Part shown: piece after piece, positions 34,926-44,837 of the stretch
How positions within the stretch are numbered: position 1 is the first letter of the stretch
Layout: every line of letters begins with the position of its first letter
DNA from: Symsagittifera roscoffensis
Lineage: Eukaryota > Xenacoelomorpha > Acoela > Convolutidae
Direction: 5' to 3'
DNA: 64,000 nt
NCBI RefSeq assembly: GCF_963678635.1
Contig: NC_087070.1
Location: forward strand, 13,600,640 to 13,664,639
Translations under genes and position numbers: made by a program
The notes under the pieces: generated by a model
Told to the model about the DNA's origin: nothing
Databases searched by the model: none
Seen by the model: the letters and a program-made list of their open reading frames with translations, nothing else

Positions 34926-35449
34926 ATAGACGAGGGCTCGGTACCTCATAGGGAAGGGGCGAGAAGAATGACCCCAAACAAGTCAGAAGCGTGTAGGAAG
35001 GAAATCGAGATGTTAATGGAGTACGACATGATCGAGCCGTCGAAGTCCCCATGGGCTTGTGGCGTGGTCATGGCGAAAAAGAAAGGGGGACAACTCAGAT
35101 TTTGTTGTGATCTGAACGCAGTGACTATAAAGGACGCATACCCGATTCCCCGCATCGATGAGAGCCTATCCAAGCTGGGAGACGCGAAATTCTTCACGAC
35201 GTTGGATTTGGGCTCTGCATTCTGGCAAGTGCCACTCAGAAAGCAAGATCGAGAGAAAACAGGTTTCGCGTGTGAGCTGGGACTGTTCCAGTGGAAGAGG
35301 ATGCCGTTCGGATTGTGTAACGCGACGGCCACATTCCAGCGACTCATGGCCCAGGCACTCACGAGCGTCACTAAAAATACGGGAATCTCATCATGTGTTA
35401 TAGAAGACCACATAGAGAGGTTGGAGGAGGTGTTGTCTTGCATGAAGCA
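32940..35449 (+). repeat. first half of the 2.5 kb tandem duplication
   Basis: It runs from the gag knuckle region to the RT palm and is repeated at 35450-37999. The junction shows a shared GGC. The 40 bp length difference is explained by three deletions in this half (9, 1 and 32 bp in RT) and one 2 bp deletion in the other half (protease). Confidence 0.9.
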
Positions 35450-35519
35450 GGCTACTTTCTCGAGGACGCCGACGCGACCGACGAGGATCATGAAGAGTAC
35501 GTCAGAGGGCTCATCATGA
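34968..35519 (+). pseudogene. RT fragment with catalytic box deleted, fused into duplicated gag
   Basis: This 183-codon piece follows the TAG at 34925 in the same frame. It has the RT motifs LNAVTIKDAYPIP and TTLDLGSAFWQ. It lacks FRY and YVDD through the same 9, 1 and 32 bp deletions as the left copy. After about 35450 it runs out of frame into the second gag copy, so its C-terminus is nonsense. Confidence 0.85.
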
Positions 35520-36712
35520 AATATGGTCCGAGGTGTTTCTTCTGTAATTTGGAGGGACACTTCAAGTCGGATTGTACTCAATTTTGGGACGCAGTAGCGG
35601 ACGCGAAACATCCCCGCCACGAAGAGGCGCTTTCGGGTGTCAAGGCCAGTCGAGCACGTCTGATGAACGAGGCTGAATCTCGGCGAAAGGAGACGACACC
35701 GAGCACCCTCACGACCAAAAAGGTTAAGACATGGCCTGACGAGGTGGTAGCCTCGAACCTCGAAGCAGAGTCGACTAGCCCACTCAAGGTGGATTACGGC
35801 CTGGCGGCAAGGGCAGCGCTGCAGAATGTCAAGCAGGACCTAGCCACGAAAGAATTGCAGCAATGGGTAAGGTCGGAGCTGGAGAGCACAGATCTTCGGG
35901 AAAGTTTTAATGTCCTGGGTAAAACGACAAAAGCAGAAGACAAAGAGGAACCCAAGAAACAGGGACTAAAACTGAACGTTATATCTGGTAAGACTTTCGG
36001 CATGACGAAGGCGGGGACCAAAATAATGTCCATCATCTCAGTCGCAGGGCACCGGGTGGTCAAGAACTTGAGTGAACCATCCGAGATTACACTAGTCCAC
36101 CTGGACATCTATGCCGACTACCTGAAGGAGAAGGATCCCAAACTGGACTCCAGGGCAGTGCGAGCGCTGCTCACAACGGGAGGTCCGAGACTGATGAAAG
36201 TGGACGGACATTATATCGATGTACATGGCCCTTACCCGATCCTGATGAATGTGGATGGCATCAATATCTACACGAAAGCTCACATAACTGATGCGAACGA
36301 TCAGATTGGCCGGATATACATTGGTCAAGAGGAGCTGAAGGTTAGACGAATCGGACACAACGCGATGCTCGAACAAGATGCGGTGCATATTGGTTGTGAG
36401 GCCGATCTGACCGCACACGTTCTGGACGTGCAAGGCAGACAACTTTCAGTAAAGGGACTGCTAGACACGGGAGCAGTGGTTAGTGTCATGCCAGTCAAAA
36501 CTTGGACTGACATGGGTTTCGAAAGGTCGGATCTCATACCGACAAACATCAGGTTGGCAGCTGCCAATCAGCGAACGATCTATGTCACCGGACGAACCCA
36601 TCATTTCACTGCAGCTCGGAGGAAGGCATCTTTGGATGAGCTTCCTAGTAGTAGAGAATTTGGACGAATCCGACCAGTTCATCTTAGGAAGGGATTTTGT
36701 TCGCAACTTTGA
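35393..36712 (+). pseudogene. second gag nucleocapsid and protease start (right copy)
   Basis: This 439-codon frame covers the duplicated spacer and protease. The second knuckle CFFCNLEGHFKSDC is at about 48, and GLLDTGAVVSVMP is near 357. Its first Met and about 20 residues come from RT sequence read in a wrong frame. The end is out of frame after a 2-base deletion near 36597 shared with the left copy. The first knuckle is absent because the duplication starts after it. Confidence 0.8.
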
Positions 36713-37999
36713 CGTCACGATCGATCTCAATGATGGATTGATTAGGATCAAGGATCCTGAGAGGAAGTATGAGAAAATACCCCTTAATAAGATCTTAATT
36801 AATCAGGCCAAGGTGCCGATTTTTCTGGATCGAAAAGTTAGATTAAAACCAAACCAAGCCGTAGTAGCGACGTTTAGGATGAGGAACTTGAATGAACTCA
36901 GCAATGACAGACAGGTGTGTCTGGTACCAAATCCAAACAGTAACAGCTCGGCTATTTTAGGAAGAAGCTTCTCACTCACTCAGAGCGGACTGTGTGTGAG
37001 TGTGTTATTGAACACAGAAGCAACAACAGTGACAATACAGAGGGGAAAGAAACTTGGCTACGCTTTGCCTCTGAACACAGACTTTCAGAGTGTGGAGAAC
37101 TTGAAGAAGTTTGATGTAACTAAATGTCCATTGCATGCGAACCAAGAATGTATAATGAAAAGAGTGAATGAAATGAAATCTTCTAGGAAATTGTTTTCAA
37201 TGAAGTCGGAAACAGATGATGGGCTGTCTAGTTGTTCCAACTTCCCTGAGAGACCGACGGAGGCAGAGTTAGCAGCGAACAAGCCTGTCCTACCTGAGAT
37301 AGAACATCTAAAGGGTAAAATATCAGACAAAGAACTAGATTCGCTCAGAGCGGTGCTAAATCGGAACGCAGACGTTTTTTCAAAACATAAGGCTGACACA
37401 GGTTGTTGCAATTTTGTAGAGCACGAGATTGAGATAGAAGAGGGCTCGGTACCTCATAGGGAAGGGGCGAGAAGAATGACCCCAAACAAGTCAGAAGCGT
37501 GTAGGAAGGAAATCGAGATGTTAATGGAGTACGACATGATCGAGCCGTCGAAGTCCCCATTGGCTTGTGGCGTGGTCATGGCGAAAAAGAAAGGGGGACA
37601 ACTCAGATTTTGTTGTGATTTCCGTTATCTGAACGCAGTGACTATAAAGGACGCATACCCGATTCCCCGTATCGATGAGAGCCTATCCAAGCTGGGAGAC
37701 GCGAAGTTCTTCACGACGTTGGATTTGGGCTCTGCATTCTGGCAAGTGCCACTCAGAAAGCAAGATCGAGAGAAAACAGGCTTCGCGTGTGAGCTGGGAC
37801 TGTTCCAGTGGAAGAGGATGCCATTCGGATTGTGCAACGCGACGGCCACATTCCAGCGGCTGATGGCCCAGGCACTCACGAGCGTCACTAAGAAATACGG
37901 GAATCTCATCATGTGTTATGTCGATGATGTCGTGATTGCAACACCAACCTTAGAAGACCACATAGAGAGGCTGGAGGAGGTGTTTTCTTGCATGAAGCA
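35450..37999 (+). repeat. second half of the 2.5 kb tandem duplication
   Basis: It repeats 32940-35449 but has an intact RT region and carries the 2 bp protease deletion that the left copy also has. It is therefore not a plain copy of the first half. Confidence 0.9.
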
Positions 38000-38183
38000 G
38001 GCGGGTCTGAAATGCAAACCCTCTAAGTGTGAAATCCTCAGGGTTTCCATAAAGTATATGGGCCGCCTGGTTGACAAACATGGAGTGAGACCAGATCCCG
38101 AAGCGGTTGAAGCGGTGCTGACCTGGAAGGCACCTAATACAGACACACAGCTGATGAGTTTTCTGGGATTCGCAAATTATTAA
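36483..38183 (+). pseudogene. protease end and intact-motif reverse transcriptase (right copy)
   Basis: This 566-codon piece has FILGRDFVRNF at about 68 and a spacer, then RT from about 330: LRFCCDFRYLNAVTIKD, TTLDLGSAFWQ at about 412 and CYVDDVVIATP at about 478. All three catalytic aspartates are present. It ends at a TAA replacing Tyr in the FANYYREF motif; the same frame continues in 38223-42185. It is the only RT in the window with its active site. Confidence 0.88.
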
Positions 38184-38222
38184 CGAGAGTTCATCAAGGG
38201 GTATGCTGACAAAATATACCCC

Positions 38223-41200
38223 ATGCAGAGGTTGATGAGAAACAAGGGCAAAAAGTTCACCTGGACTGATGAGGCACAAGTCTCATTTGAAAACATCAAA
38301 CGTGAACTTTGCGAGGCACCGGTCCTCGGCATGCCAACGGAGAAGGGGGTGTTCGTGCTGGACACGGATGCATCAGTGGTTGCGATATCGGGCATACTTC
38401 ACCAGGAGCAGGAGTGGAACGGGAGAACGGTTCTTCGTCCGATAGCCTACGGGAGTAAAGTCCTGATTGATACTGAAATGAAGTACGGCGCGTCAAAAGC
38501 GGAGATGTTTGCGGTGATCACTTTCGTGGAAAAATACAGGGCCTACTTGGGGAGTGCTCCCTTCAAGTTACGTGTGGATAATCGTGCCCTTGCCTGGCTG
38601 AAAACCTATTCGATGGACCAAAGCTATATTGGTCGTTGGATTGTGCGCCTGGATGGATACCACATGATCATAGAGCACCGTACCCGTGACAAGCACCAGA
38701 ACGCAGATAGCCTCAGTAAAAAGACAGAATTTTATGAGCGCCTCGAGGAGAAGCAGGCTAACCAATCAGAGATCAAAGACGGGTTTTCCTTTCTGGACAA
38801 AGAAACCTACGACAAGCTGCCACTTACTAGGTGGTTAGACAAATCAGGACATCCTATACCTGGACACCCTGACCTTCCAGTGGAGACGGCCGCGGAGATA
38901 AAGCATTTAGCTAGAGGCGAGCCCGTTCCGTTGGATCTGCTAGTCCGATCCAATTTGGTACAGCAAGAACTAACCAGGCTGGGTATAAACAGCATGGCTC
39001 TATTGAACAGGACGGTGAACGTGGCGCCGGACGTCATGGGAAAACTCCGTGACTTGTTGGACAAGGAAGTGGATAGGCATGATCGTGAATGGATGGAGAC
39101 AATGCAGCGGTTGACTGTCACCGAGAGAACAGAGAAGAGGCCAGTGTCCATTCGCAGCCGAGGCGTTGAACGGGATTGCAGGTCGATCGTCAACCAGCTG
39201 GTGAGCTCGATGCCGAAAGAAGTTTTGTTGAGAACTTCGTTCACTGAATATGGAACATTGAATCAGAACCAAACTACTGAGGAAGTCAGGATAAGGTCGA
39301 AATCTAGCTTCACGAGGAGAGTGCACTTCACGGATGCAAAAGAGGAATACGAGCCAAGCCCAGATTGTTCGTCCGTGGACGAGACAATGTCCGGGGAGTC
39401 TGACACCTTCGAGCCAGTCAAGGACGACTCGTCTGAGGAGTCAGACACCTTTGAGCCCGTGCAGGACGACTTGTCCGGGGAGAGGTTGACTAGATCACCT
39501 AGGGGCAAAATTTTGTCCGGGGAGTCGGGTTCGAAGCGACCGATGGACAGAGTTTTGTCCGGGGAGTCAAGAAACATCCCAGACAACTTGGAATATGATG
39601 TTGGGGAATCAGTCGACTCAAGTGTTGACTCGAGACACCAGTCCTGGGACAACACGTCTGAAACAACTTCCAATTCCGATATGTCACAGATCGCAATCCA
39701 CTCCTTATTGGTAGACTGGAAGCAGCGTGGGCTGGACCGAGAAACACATCAGGATCCAGACAGGGACAGATACACCTCAGATGAAGAGGGCACTGTGGTA
39801 GATAATGCCGCAGACGAACTCGAGCTGATAGCAGTTTCGAAACGCCCAACCAGATTGCTGCCACATGGTACGGTCGTCCGTACCAATCTGGAAGCATCTG
39901 TGCAGGAAGCGACGCCTTTGAAAAAGATATGGTGTGTCGAGTTGATGAACGATGCTCATGCTCCGGAGATAATGAGTGGGCAAATGAACGTGGTGAAGAC
40001 GTATTTGAAAGCCAGGTACAGGCTGTCGGATCTCCTAAGGGCTCAACGAAATGATAGAATGACGAGCAGTCTGAAGAGATGGATCGAGAATGGAGCACCT
40101 GACAAGGGAGATTTGGAGGAAGACAGCTACAAAATCCTGAAGCAATTCTACCTGAAGCGAAACGACTTGTTGTACCTGAATAAGGACGGAATCGTAGCCT
40201 GTAAGCGCAAGGAGGAGGACAAGGTCCTTTATAAATACAATTCAATAGTGTTGCCACAGTTGTACCAGACCGAATTGCTTTTTCGTTCACATGATCAGAT
40301 GGGTCATCAAGGCGTGGACAAAGTGTACAACAGGATACAGATACGATTTGAATGGCCGGGATTGAAGAAGGCTTGTGAGAAGTGGATCGCAGCATGCCTG
40401 TCATGTCAGCAAGCGAAAGATCCCAGGAAGCTAAGGTTCCCCCTACAGTCAATAGAGTCGTCAGGTTTCAACGAAGTGGTGCAAATTGATCATCAGAAAA
40501 TCTGTATGACAGCAACGGGCTATAATCAGGTGCTGGTAATGATCGACCATTTTACGAAGTATGCGGAGGCAGCACCCTGCATGACTGCATCGGCAGAAGA
40601 AACATGCGATCATTTGATAAATGTGTGGATAGCAAGGCATGGCTGCCCCATCACGTTCCAATCGGACAATGGCAAAGCATTCGTAGGTGATCTCACGAAA
40701 GAGTTAATGAAAAGGTCGCAGGTAGCGCAGGCCCACTCGACCACTTATCAACCGCAAACGAATGGCCTAGTCGAGAGGCAGAATCGCACACTGGTTTCCA
40801 TGTTGAGAGTCTACTGCTCACGCTACATGGATGACTGGGACAAGCACTTGCCACAAGTGATGGGTGCTTACAACAGCACGGAGCATTCCACCACGGGAAT
40901 AAGTCCGCACATGATATTAACGGGTCATGAAAAGGCGCTCCCCTTGACGTTTTTCTACCCTGAATATGAGGGGAAGAGGACAGCACCGCAAACGTACATG
41001 CGGGATGTTATTAGAAGACAGCAGGATCTCAATGACTTATGCAGGAGGAATACGCAACAGGCGCAAATTAGACAAAAAAGGAGGTTTGACAAAAGGACAG
41101 CTGATGCGAAAGCCTACTCAGTTGGCGACTACGTCTGGGTGTTCCAGGAAGTGGTTCCACCAAAAGGAACCAAGAAATTATTAAAGATATGGCGTGGTCC

Positions 41201-42185
41201 ATTTCAGATAACAGAGGTGCACCAAGGAGGTCGTTTTTATCGATTGAGCACTGGAAGAGCAGCTCATTACGAGAACATCAAACCACACAATGCCTCGTCA
41301 GAGGATTGGTGCATCCCAGCGGACATGCAAGAGGGAGACTATTTGATAGTGGATCCTGCTTGTGAAGTGAATGAAAGGGGTACTCGCGACAAGAACGACG
41401 GGAATGAGGTGGTGGACGATTGCGATCTACCATTGGATCTCGAGTTGACCGAGCGAGTAGAGGTGGACGATGAAACTCTACCTTATGCCGAAGAAGACTG
41501 GGACTGCCCGGAACAAACCGAAATTGACAAAGGAATACAGCCTGACTTTCCTCTCACTATGGAAACACGCCAAAGCAAGAGAGGAAAAAACCAGAAGAAA
41601 TACAATCCGTACGGCGAGGACTTCGTTTTAGACAGGATAGTAGTGAGTGATGTCATAGACTCGCTGGTGGGACTGGACGAAGTGGCGATGCTAGAAGAAA
41701 TCGACCTTGTGAACGATATGGATCAAGATTGGATCGACGATCGATCAGAACCAGAAGTGGAGTTCGAACCAGAAGCGGAACAGACTCATGAGCAAGAACT
41801 AACTAACTTGCGCGTGCTCGAATGGCTCCATGATCTGCCGACAGATCCAAAAGAGACGATCCTGACGATTCAGGACGTCGATAGAGACGGTGTCAAATAC
41901 ATCAGTCATGACAATACCGAGTCCAACTGGGTCGCCCCAGATGGTCCTCTACGTGTTCCACAATCCAACCTCAATCTCCTAGACTTTGGGCGATCGACGC
42001 GGACGTCGATGGATATTTTTGTCCGGGGAGTGGGGGTAGGACTCACCCACACCAAAAATCTGATAATAAAAAAATTGAAATCGGCAAGAGAAACCGGAGA
42101 ACTAGAGACAGAGGGCGAGAATGCTAAAAACCACCTTTTGAACGAATCTTTGAATCGTATTTTGATCTACCGAACCATTATTTGA
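38223..42185 (+). CDS. RNase H, linker and integrase (right copy)
   Basis: This 1,320-codon piece is the downstream part of pol. RNase H has DTDAS at about 46, the Glu-containing SKAEMF near 92 and VDNRAL at about 118. An acidic linker (370-450) with LSGES repeats follows. Integrase has an HHCC zinc domain (about 689-728), a DDE core with Asp near 755, SDNGKAF near 815 and VERQNR near 850 (D35E spacing), and a GPF C-terminal motif near 988. An acidic tail of about 330 residues leads to the macro-like domain. A frameshift near 42130 separates that domain here. Confidence 0.9.
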   Translation: MQRLMRNKGKKFTWTDEAQVSFENIKRELCEAPVLGMPTEKGVFVLDTDASVVAISGILHQEQEWNGRTVLRPIAYGSKVLIDTEMKYGASKAEMFAVITFVEKYRAYLGSAPFKLRVDNRALAWLKTYSMDQSYIGRWIVRLDGYHMIIEHRTRDKHQNADSLSKKTEFYERLEEKQANQSEIKDGFSFLDKETYDKLPLTRWLDKSGHPIPGHPDLPVETAAEIKHLARGEPVPLDLLVRSNLVQQELTRLGINSMALLNRTVNVAPDVMGKLRDLLDKEVDRHDREWMETMQRLTVTERTEKRPVSIRSRGVERDCRSIVNQLVSSMPKEVLLRTSFTEYGTLNQNQTTEEVRIRSKSSFTRRVHFTDAKEEYEPSPDCSSVDETMSGESDTFEPVKDDSSEESDTFEPVQDDLSGERLTRSPRGKILSGESGSKRPMDRVLSGESRNIPDNLEYDVGESVDSSVDSRHQSWDNTSETTSNSDMSQIAIHSLLVDWKQRGLDRETHQDPDRDRYTSDEEGTVVDNAADELELIAVSKRPTRLLPHGTVVRTNLEASVQEATPLKKIWCVELMNDAHAPEIMSGQMNVVKTYLKARYRLSDLLRAQRNDRMTSSLKRWIENGAPDKGDLEEDSYKILKQFYLKRNDLLYLNKDGIVACKRKEEDKVLYKYNSIVLPQLYQTELLFRSHDQMGHQGVDKVYNRIQIRFEWPGLKKACEKWIAACLSCQQAKDPRKLRFPLQSIESSGFNEVVQIDHQKICMTATGYNQVLVMIDHFTKYAEAAPCMTASAEETCDHLINVWIARHGCPITFQSDNGKAFVGDLTKELMKRSQVAQAHSTTYQPQTNGLVERQNRTLVSMLRVYCSRYMDDWDKHLPQVMGAYNSTEHSTTGISPHMILTGHEKALPLTFFYPEYEGKRTAPQTYMRDVIRRQQDLNDLCRRNTQQAQIRQKRRFDKRTADAKAYSVGDYVWVFQEVVPPKGTKKLLKIWRGPFQITEVHQGGRFYRLSTGRAAHYENIKPHNASSEDWCIPADMQEGDYLIVDPACEVNERGTRDKNDGNEVVDDCDLPLDLELTERVEVDDETLPYAEEDWDCPEQTEIDKGIQPDFPLTMETRQSKRGKNQKKYNPYGEDFVLDRIVVSDVIDSLVGLDEVAMLEEIDLVNDMDQDWIDDRSEPEVEFEPEAEQTHEQELTNLRVLEWLHDLPTDPKETILTIQDVDRDGVKYISHDNTESNWVAPDGPLRVPQSNLNLLDFGRSTRTSMDIFVRGVGVGLTHTKNLIIKKLKSARETGELETEGENAKNHLLNESLNRILIYRTII
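39389..39568 (+). repeat. polypurine-tract-like repeats inside pol
   Basis: Four copies of TGTCCGGGGAG start at about 39389, 39472, 39514 and 39556, and a fifth is at about 42020. Three of them share TTGTCCGGGGAGT with the true tract at 52662. In protein they give an SGES or SGER repeat. Confidence 0.75.
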
Positions 42186-42637
42186 ACAATATCGTCATAA
42201 CGGACAGCGATTTCATACTCACGGAACGCACGTGCGCCATAGCGATAACGGCGGATGTAAGCTTCAAAACAGCACTAGCAGCCGACTTTAAAAGAGAGTA
42301 CAAGAATATCGAGTTTTTGTGGAAACAGAGGCCTGGCGTAGGAGGAATGATAGCGTTGCCCCCTGTTGCATCACAGATACCAGGGAAATATTTGTGTTTT
42401 TTGGTTACGAAAGCTACTGATAGGCAACACGTGAATCCGGAGAGCTTGGTATTGTCCTTGACTCGACTTAGGGATTTCCTGGTTGAGAGAGGTGTGACCT
42501 CTCTCTCGTTACCAGTTCATGATCCCAATAGAGGGAAGCTACACCCGAGAGAGTTGTACGCTCTTGTGCATGTGATATTTTCAGAGTATGACATAGAAGT
42601 TTACTTACATAAAAAATACTATCTGAGTATATGCTAA
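42182..42637 (+). pseudogene. macro-like domain at the pol C-terminus (right copy)
   Basis: This 151-codon piece is the counterpart of the last 150 residues of 13336-14835. In this copy a frameshift about 50 bases upstream disconnects it from integrase. The core pattern is kept: SDFILTERT, AADFKREYKN, RPGVGGMIALP, YLCFLVTKAT, LRDFLVERGVTSLSLP and IEVYLH. This order of strands and helices fits an OARD1/TARG1-like macro domain. The usual catalytic loop is not conserved. ADP-ribose binding is inference. Confidence 0.65.
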
Positions 42638-43107
42638 GAATTGCGCTCGGCGATAAGTGATTTTTATTAGGTCATTCGATAAGAATTAGAGTCAAGTTTA
42701 GGTTAGGTTAGGTTTTAGGTACAGTATTAGGGATTATGTTTTTATGTGATAGTGTAGGTGTGTGATGTTTATCTGTTTATGTTATTGTTATGATTATGTT
42801 TTATGTTTTATGTCATAAAGGACCCGGAGTACTCCAGGTCATCGAGGTGACAGCGCACATTCGTGCTACTCTGACAAAGGTAAAGGTGGACGATCCACCT
42901 TGGTGCTAAATTTTTAAATCGGAATTAAAAAAAAAGAATTTCATTGGATAGTTTTAAAGAATTGATTGATGTTGTATCCAAAAATGATGGTTCTAAGTCG
43001 CGACTTGTTTTTTTTTAGATCTTGATTGATCAGAAATTGTGTATTGAATTCATTGAATCAAACGGAGAAATTACACGACACGACAAGAAGAATCAACACG
43101 ATAAGAA
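42638..43107 (+). other. structured gap between the two giant ORFs (right copy)
   Basis: No conserved ORF is present. Three small inverted repeats occur: around 42821-42840 (GACC..GGAGTACTCC..GGTC), around 42853-42870 (GCAC ... GTGC) and 42886-42902 (AGGTGGA ... TCCACCT). A pyrimidine-rich 3' splice-like site ends at 43018. Confidence 0.6.
43004..43018 (+). promoter_or_regulatory. candidate 3' splice site before the second ORF (right copy)
   Basis: CTTGTTTTTTTTTAG is a long pyrimidine tract ending in AG, 90 bases before the second ORF's ATG. It is conserved with 12956-12970. Confidence 0.4.
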
Positions 43108-44520
43108 ATGGGTGACACGAACGAACTCATGGAATTCCTCTCAGCGAGTCTAGGAGCGACTCTAGACGAGATCTATCAGCGGCTGATCGATTGTGATTTC
43201 ACGCGAGAAGACCCGGGGTTGGCGATGTTTGTGGTCGCGCTCCTTAATGCACTAGGACGAGAGGGTCGAGGGAATCGCCCTACGGAAGTCGTGTTGATGT
43301 TGGCCTTCGGTGAGTCCGGGACCGCCGAGAGAGGCCGAAACCGATTGATGAGATGGAGGCGTGGAGAAATGTCTGGCCACGACCTGGCTCTTGAGCCAGG
43401 ACTAGGTGAGCAAAGGGACCACCGGCTAGGTGAGATGCCCTTACCCGTCCAACCTGCGCAGCCACTCATCGGAGCGAAGAGACAACGTGATGGGCCAGGC
43501 CCGTCACACTCGGTCGACTCTCCAACAGCTGCTCCTCCCCCGAAGAGAGTGAGAGTGAGCGAGATAGAGATCCAGACGTCGGAGACGATTGAGACACTGG
43601 AGAAGAAGGAGAGAGATCAGAGCGAGCTGTGTGCCAAACTTCAGGAGTACAGGGCGATAGCTCGAGAGAGAGACGAATGGAAAAAGAAGTTTGAAGATCT
43701 GCAGGTGGCCTACAAGGAGGATGAAATAAAGCACCTGAAGGAGCTGTATATGGCGAAGGTGAGCCAGGTGTCACCGGAAGTCCTGGCGAGCATGAGATCC
43801 TCGGAGGGATCCAACGACACACGCCCCAGGACAACAGCGCAGGAGCTATGCACATCGAGAGGACCTGAGGTTCTGGATTTGCGTGCATCAAGGGGGCCCG
43901 AGGCTCCTCAGCAGACACGACCGTCTGCTTCGAGTCAAAGGTTCACGATATCAGACCCTTCTGACACCTATCTAGCTCCTCAATTCCAGGAATCATTTAA
44001 CCAAGTGGCCAGAGCCGCAATGGATGAGATCAACAGAGGCACTGAGCGGACACTGGTTAGGATCGTTCCTTCCCAACGTCGTGATCATTCATCAAATAGC
44101 TCGGAGCGAACAACCCGCACGATAGCGTGTTCTGCGCCTGGTGGATTCTTTGAGAAGTCTCGCGTGGTAGACATCAGGAAGAATCTGATGGCACGTCATC
44201 AGTTCACGCAAGTGCCAGCCGAGCATCGTCGAGCCTGCCTGAATGACATGAGCTGGAACCCCGCCACGAACGACCAGGTAATTCCCCCAGGGAGTCGCCA
44301 TTTGATCATTGGAGATAGTTTGGTGAGAGATCTGAATGAGATCTTCGTCTATGGTCAGACTACCATTCTGTCCTTTGGAGGAGCCTCAGTGGCTCAGGTC
44401 ATCAAAATGATGGAGTTCCAGAGCGAGGATCATCTGGATACAATAATAATAATGCTGGGGACCAATGACGTCTCGAGAGCCCCCGTGACTCCGGAGAGCC
44501 CCTACTGGTGTGTCTCTTGA
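43108..44520 (+). CDS. second ORF, N-terminus with coiled coil and SGNH hydrolase (right copy)
   Basis: This 470-codon segment starts at an ATG conserved in both copies (AAGAAATGGGTGAC). It has a helical head, a Pro-rich linker, a coiled coil at about 160-225, a polar linker, and the start of an SGNH hydrolase fold from about 395: IIGDSLVRDL with the catalytic Ser and the normal Gly-Asp-Ser, then MLGTNDVS at about 448. A small deletion near 44500 shifts the frame, so the last residues are out of frame. Lipid or acyl ester hydrolysis is the usual role of the fold; the substrate here is unknown. Confidence 0.75.
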   Translation: MGDTNELMEFLSASLGATLDEIYQRLIDCDFTREDPGLAMFVVALLNALGREGRGNRPTEVVLMLAFGESGTAERGRNRLMRWRRGEMSGHDLALEPGLGEQRDHRLGEMPLPVQPAQPLIGAKRQRDGPGPSHSVDSPTAAPPPKRVRVSEIEIQTSETIETLEKKERDQSELCAKLQEYRAIARERDEWKKKFEDLQVAYKEDEIKHLKELYMAKVSQVSPEVLASMRSSEGSNDTRPRTTAQELCTSRGPEVLDLRASRGPEAPQQTRPSASSQRFTISDPSDTYLAPQFQESFNQVARAAMDEINRGTERTLVRIVPSQRRDHSSNSSERTTRTIACSAPGGFFEKSRVVDIRKNLMARHQFTQVPAEHRRACLNDMSWNPATNDQVIPPGSRHLIIGDSLVRDLNEIFVYGQTTILSFGGASVAQVIKMMEFQSEDHLDTIIIMLGTNDVSRAPVTPESPYWCVS

Positions 44521-44816
44521 ACGAATTGAAAGAAAAGTACAGACCCAAGCTAGTGATCTTGTGCACGATACCACCAAATCCTTTGGTGGGCACCATAGTT
44601 GCAGATTTCATGAATAGCAACGTGACACGGTGGAATGAAATGACCCGCAGTCTGGTGAGGAACAACCCTGGCGAGTTGCGACTCCTGGATCTCGAAAATA
44701 TGCTGCGCATGACTGACCACATCGCGCTCACTAAAGATGGAGTGCACTTCAATACCCAACGAGGGAGGCATTGGATTAATGATGTGTTTCAGACGCAATT
44801 GAGGGAAGCGGAGTAA
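44508..44816 (+). pseudogene. SGNH hydrolase C-terminal half (right copy)
   Basis: This 102-codon piece completes the SGNH fold in a frame shifted by the deletion near 44500. It has the strand KLVILCTIPP and the final block DGVHFN, with the Asp and His of the triad. It ends at a TAA where the left copy reads on. Its apparent start is a GTG created by the frame break. Confidence 0.7.
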
Positions 44817-44837
44817 GAGTCGAGGGCGACCGGTTCT

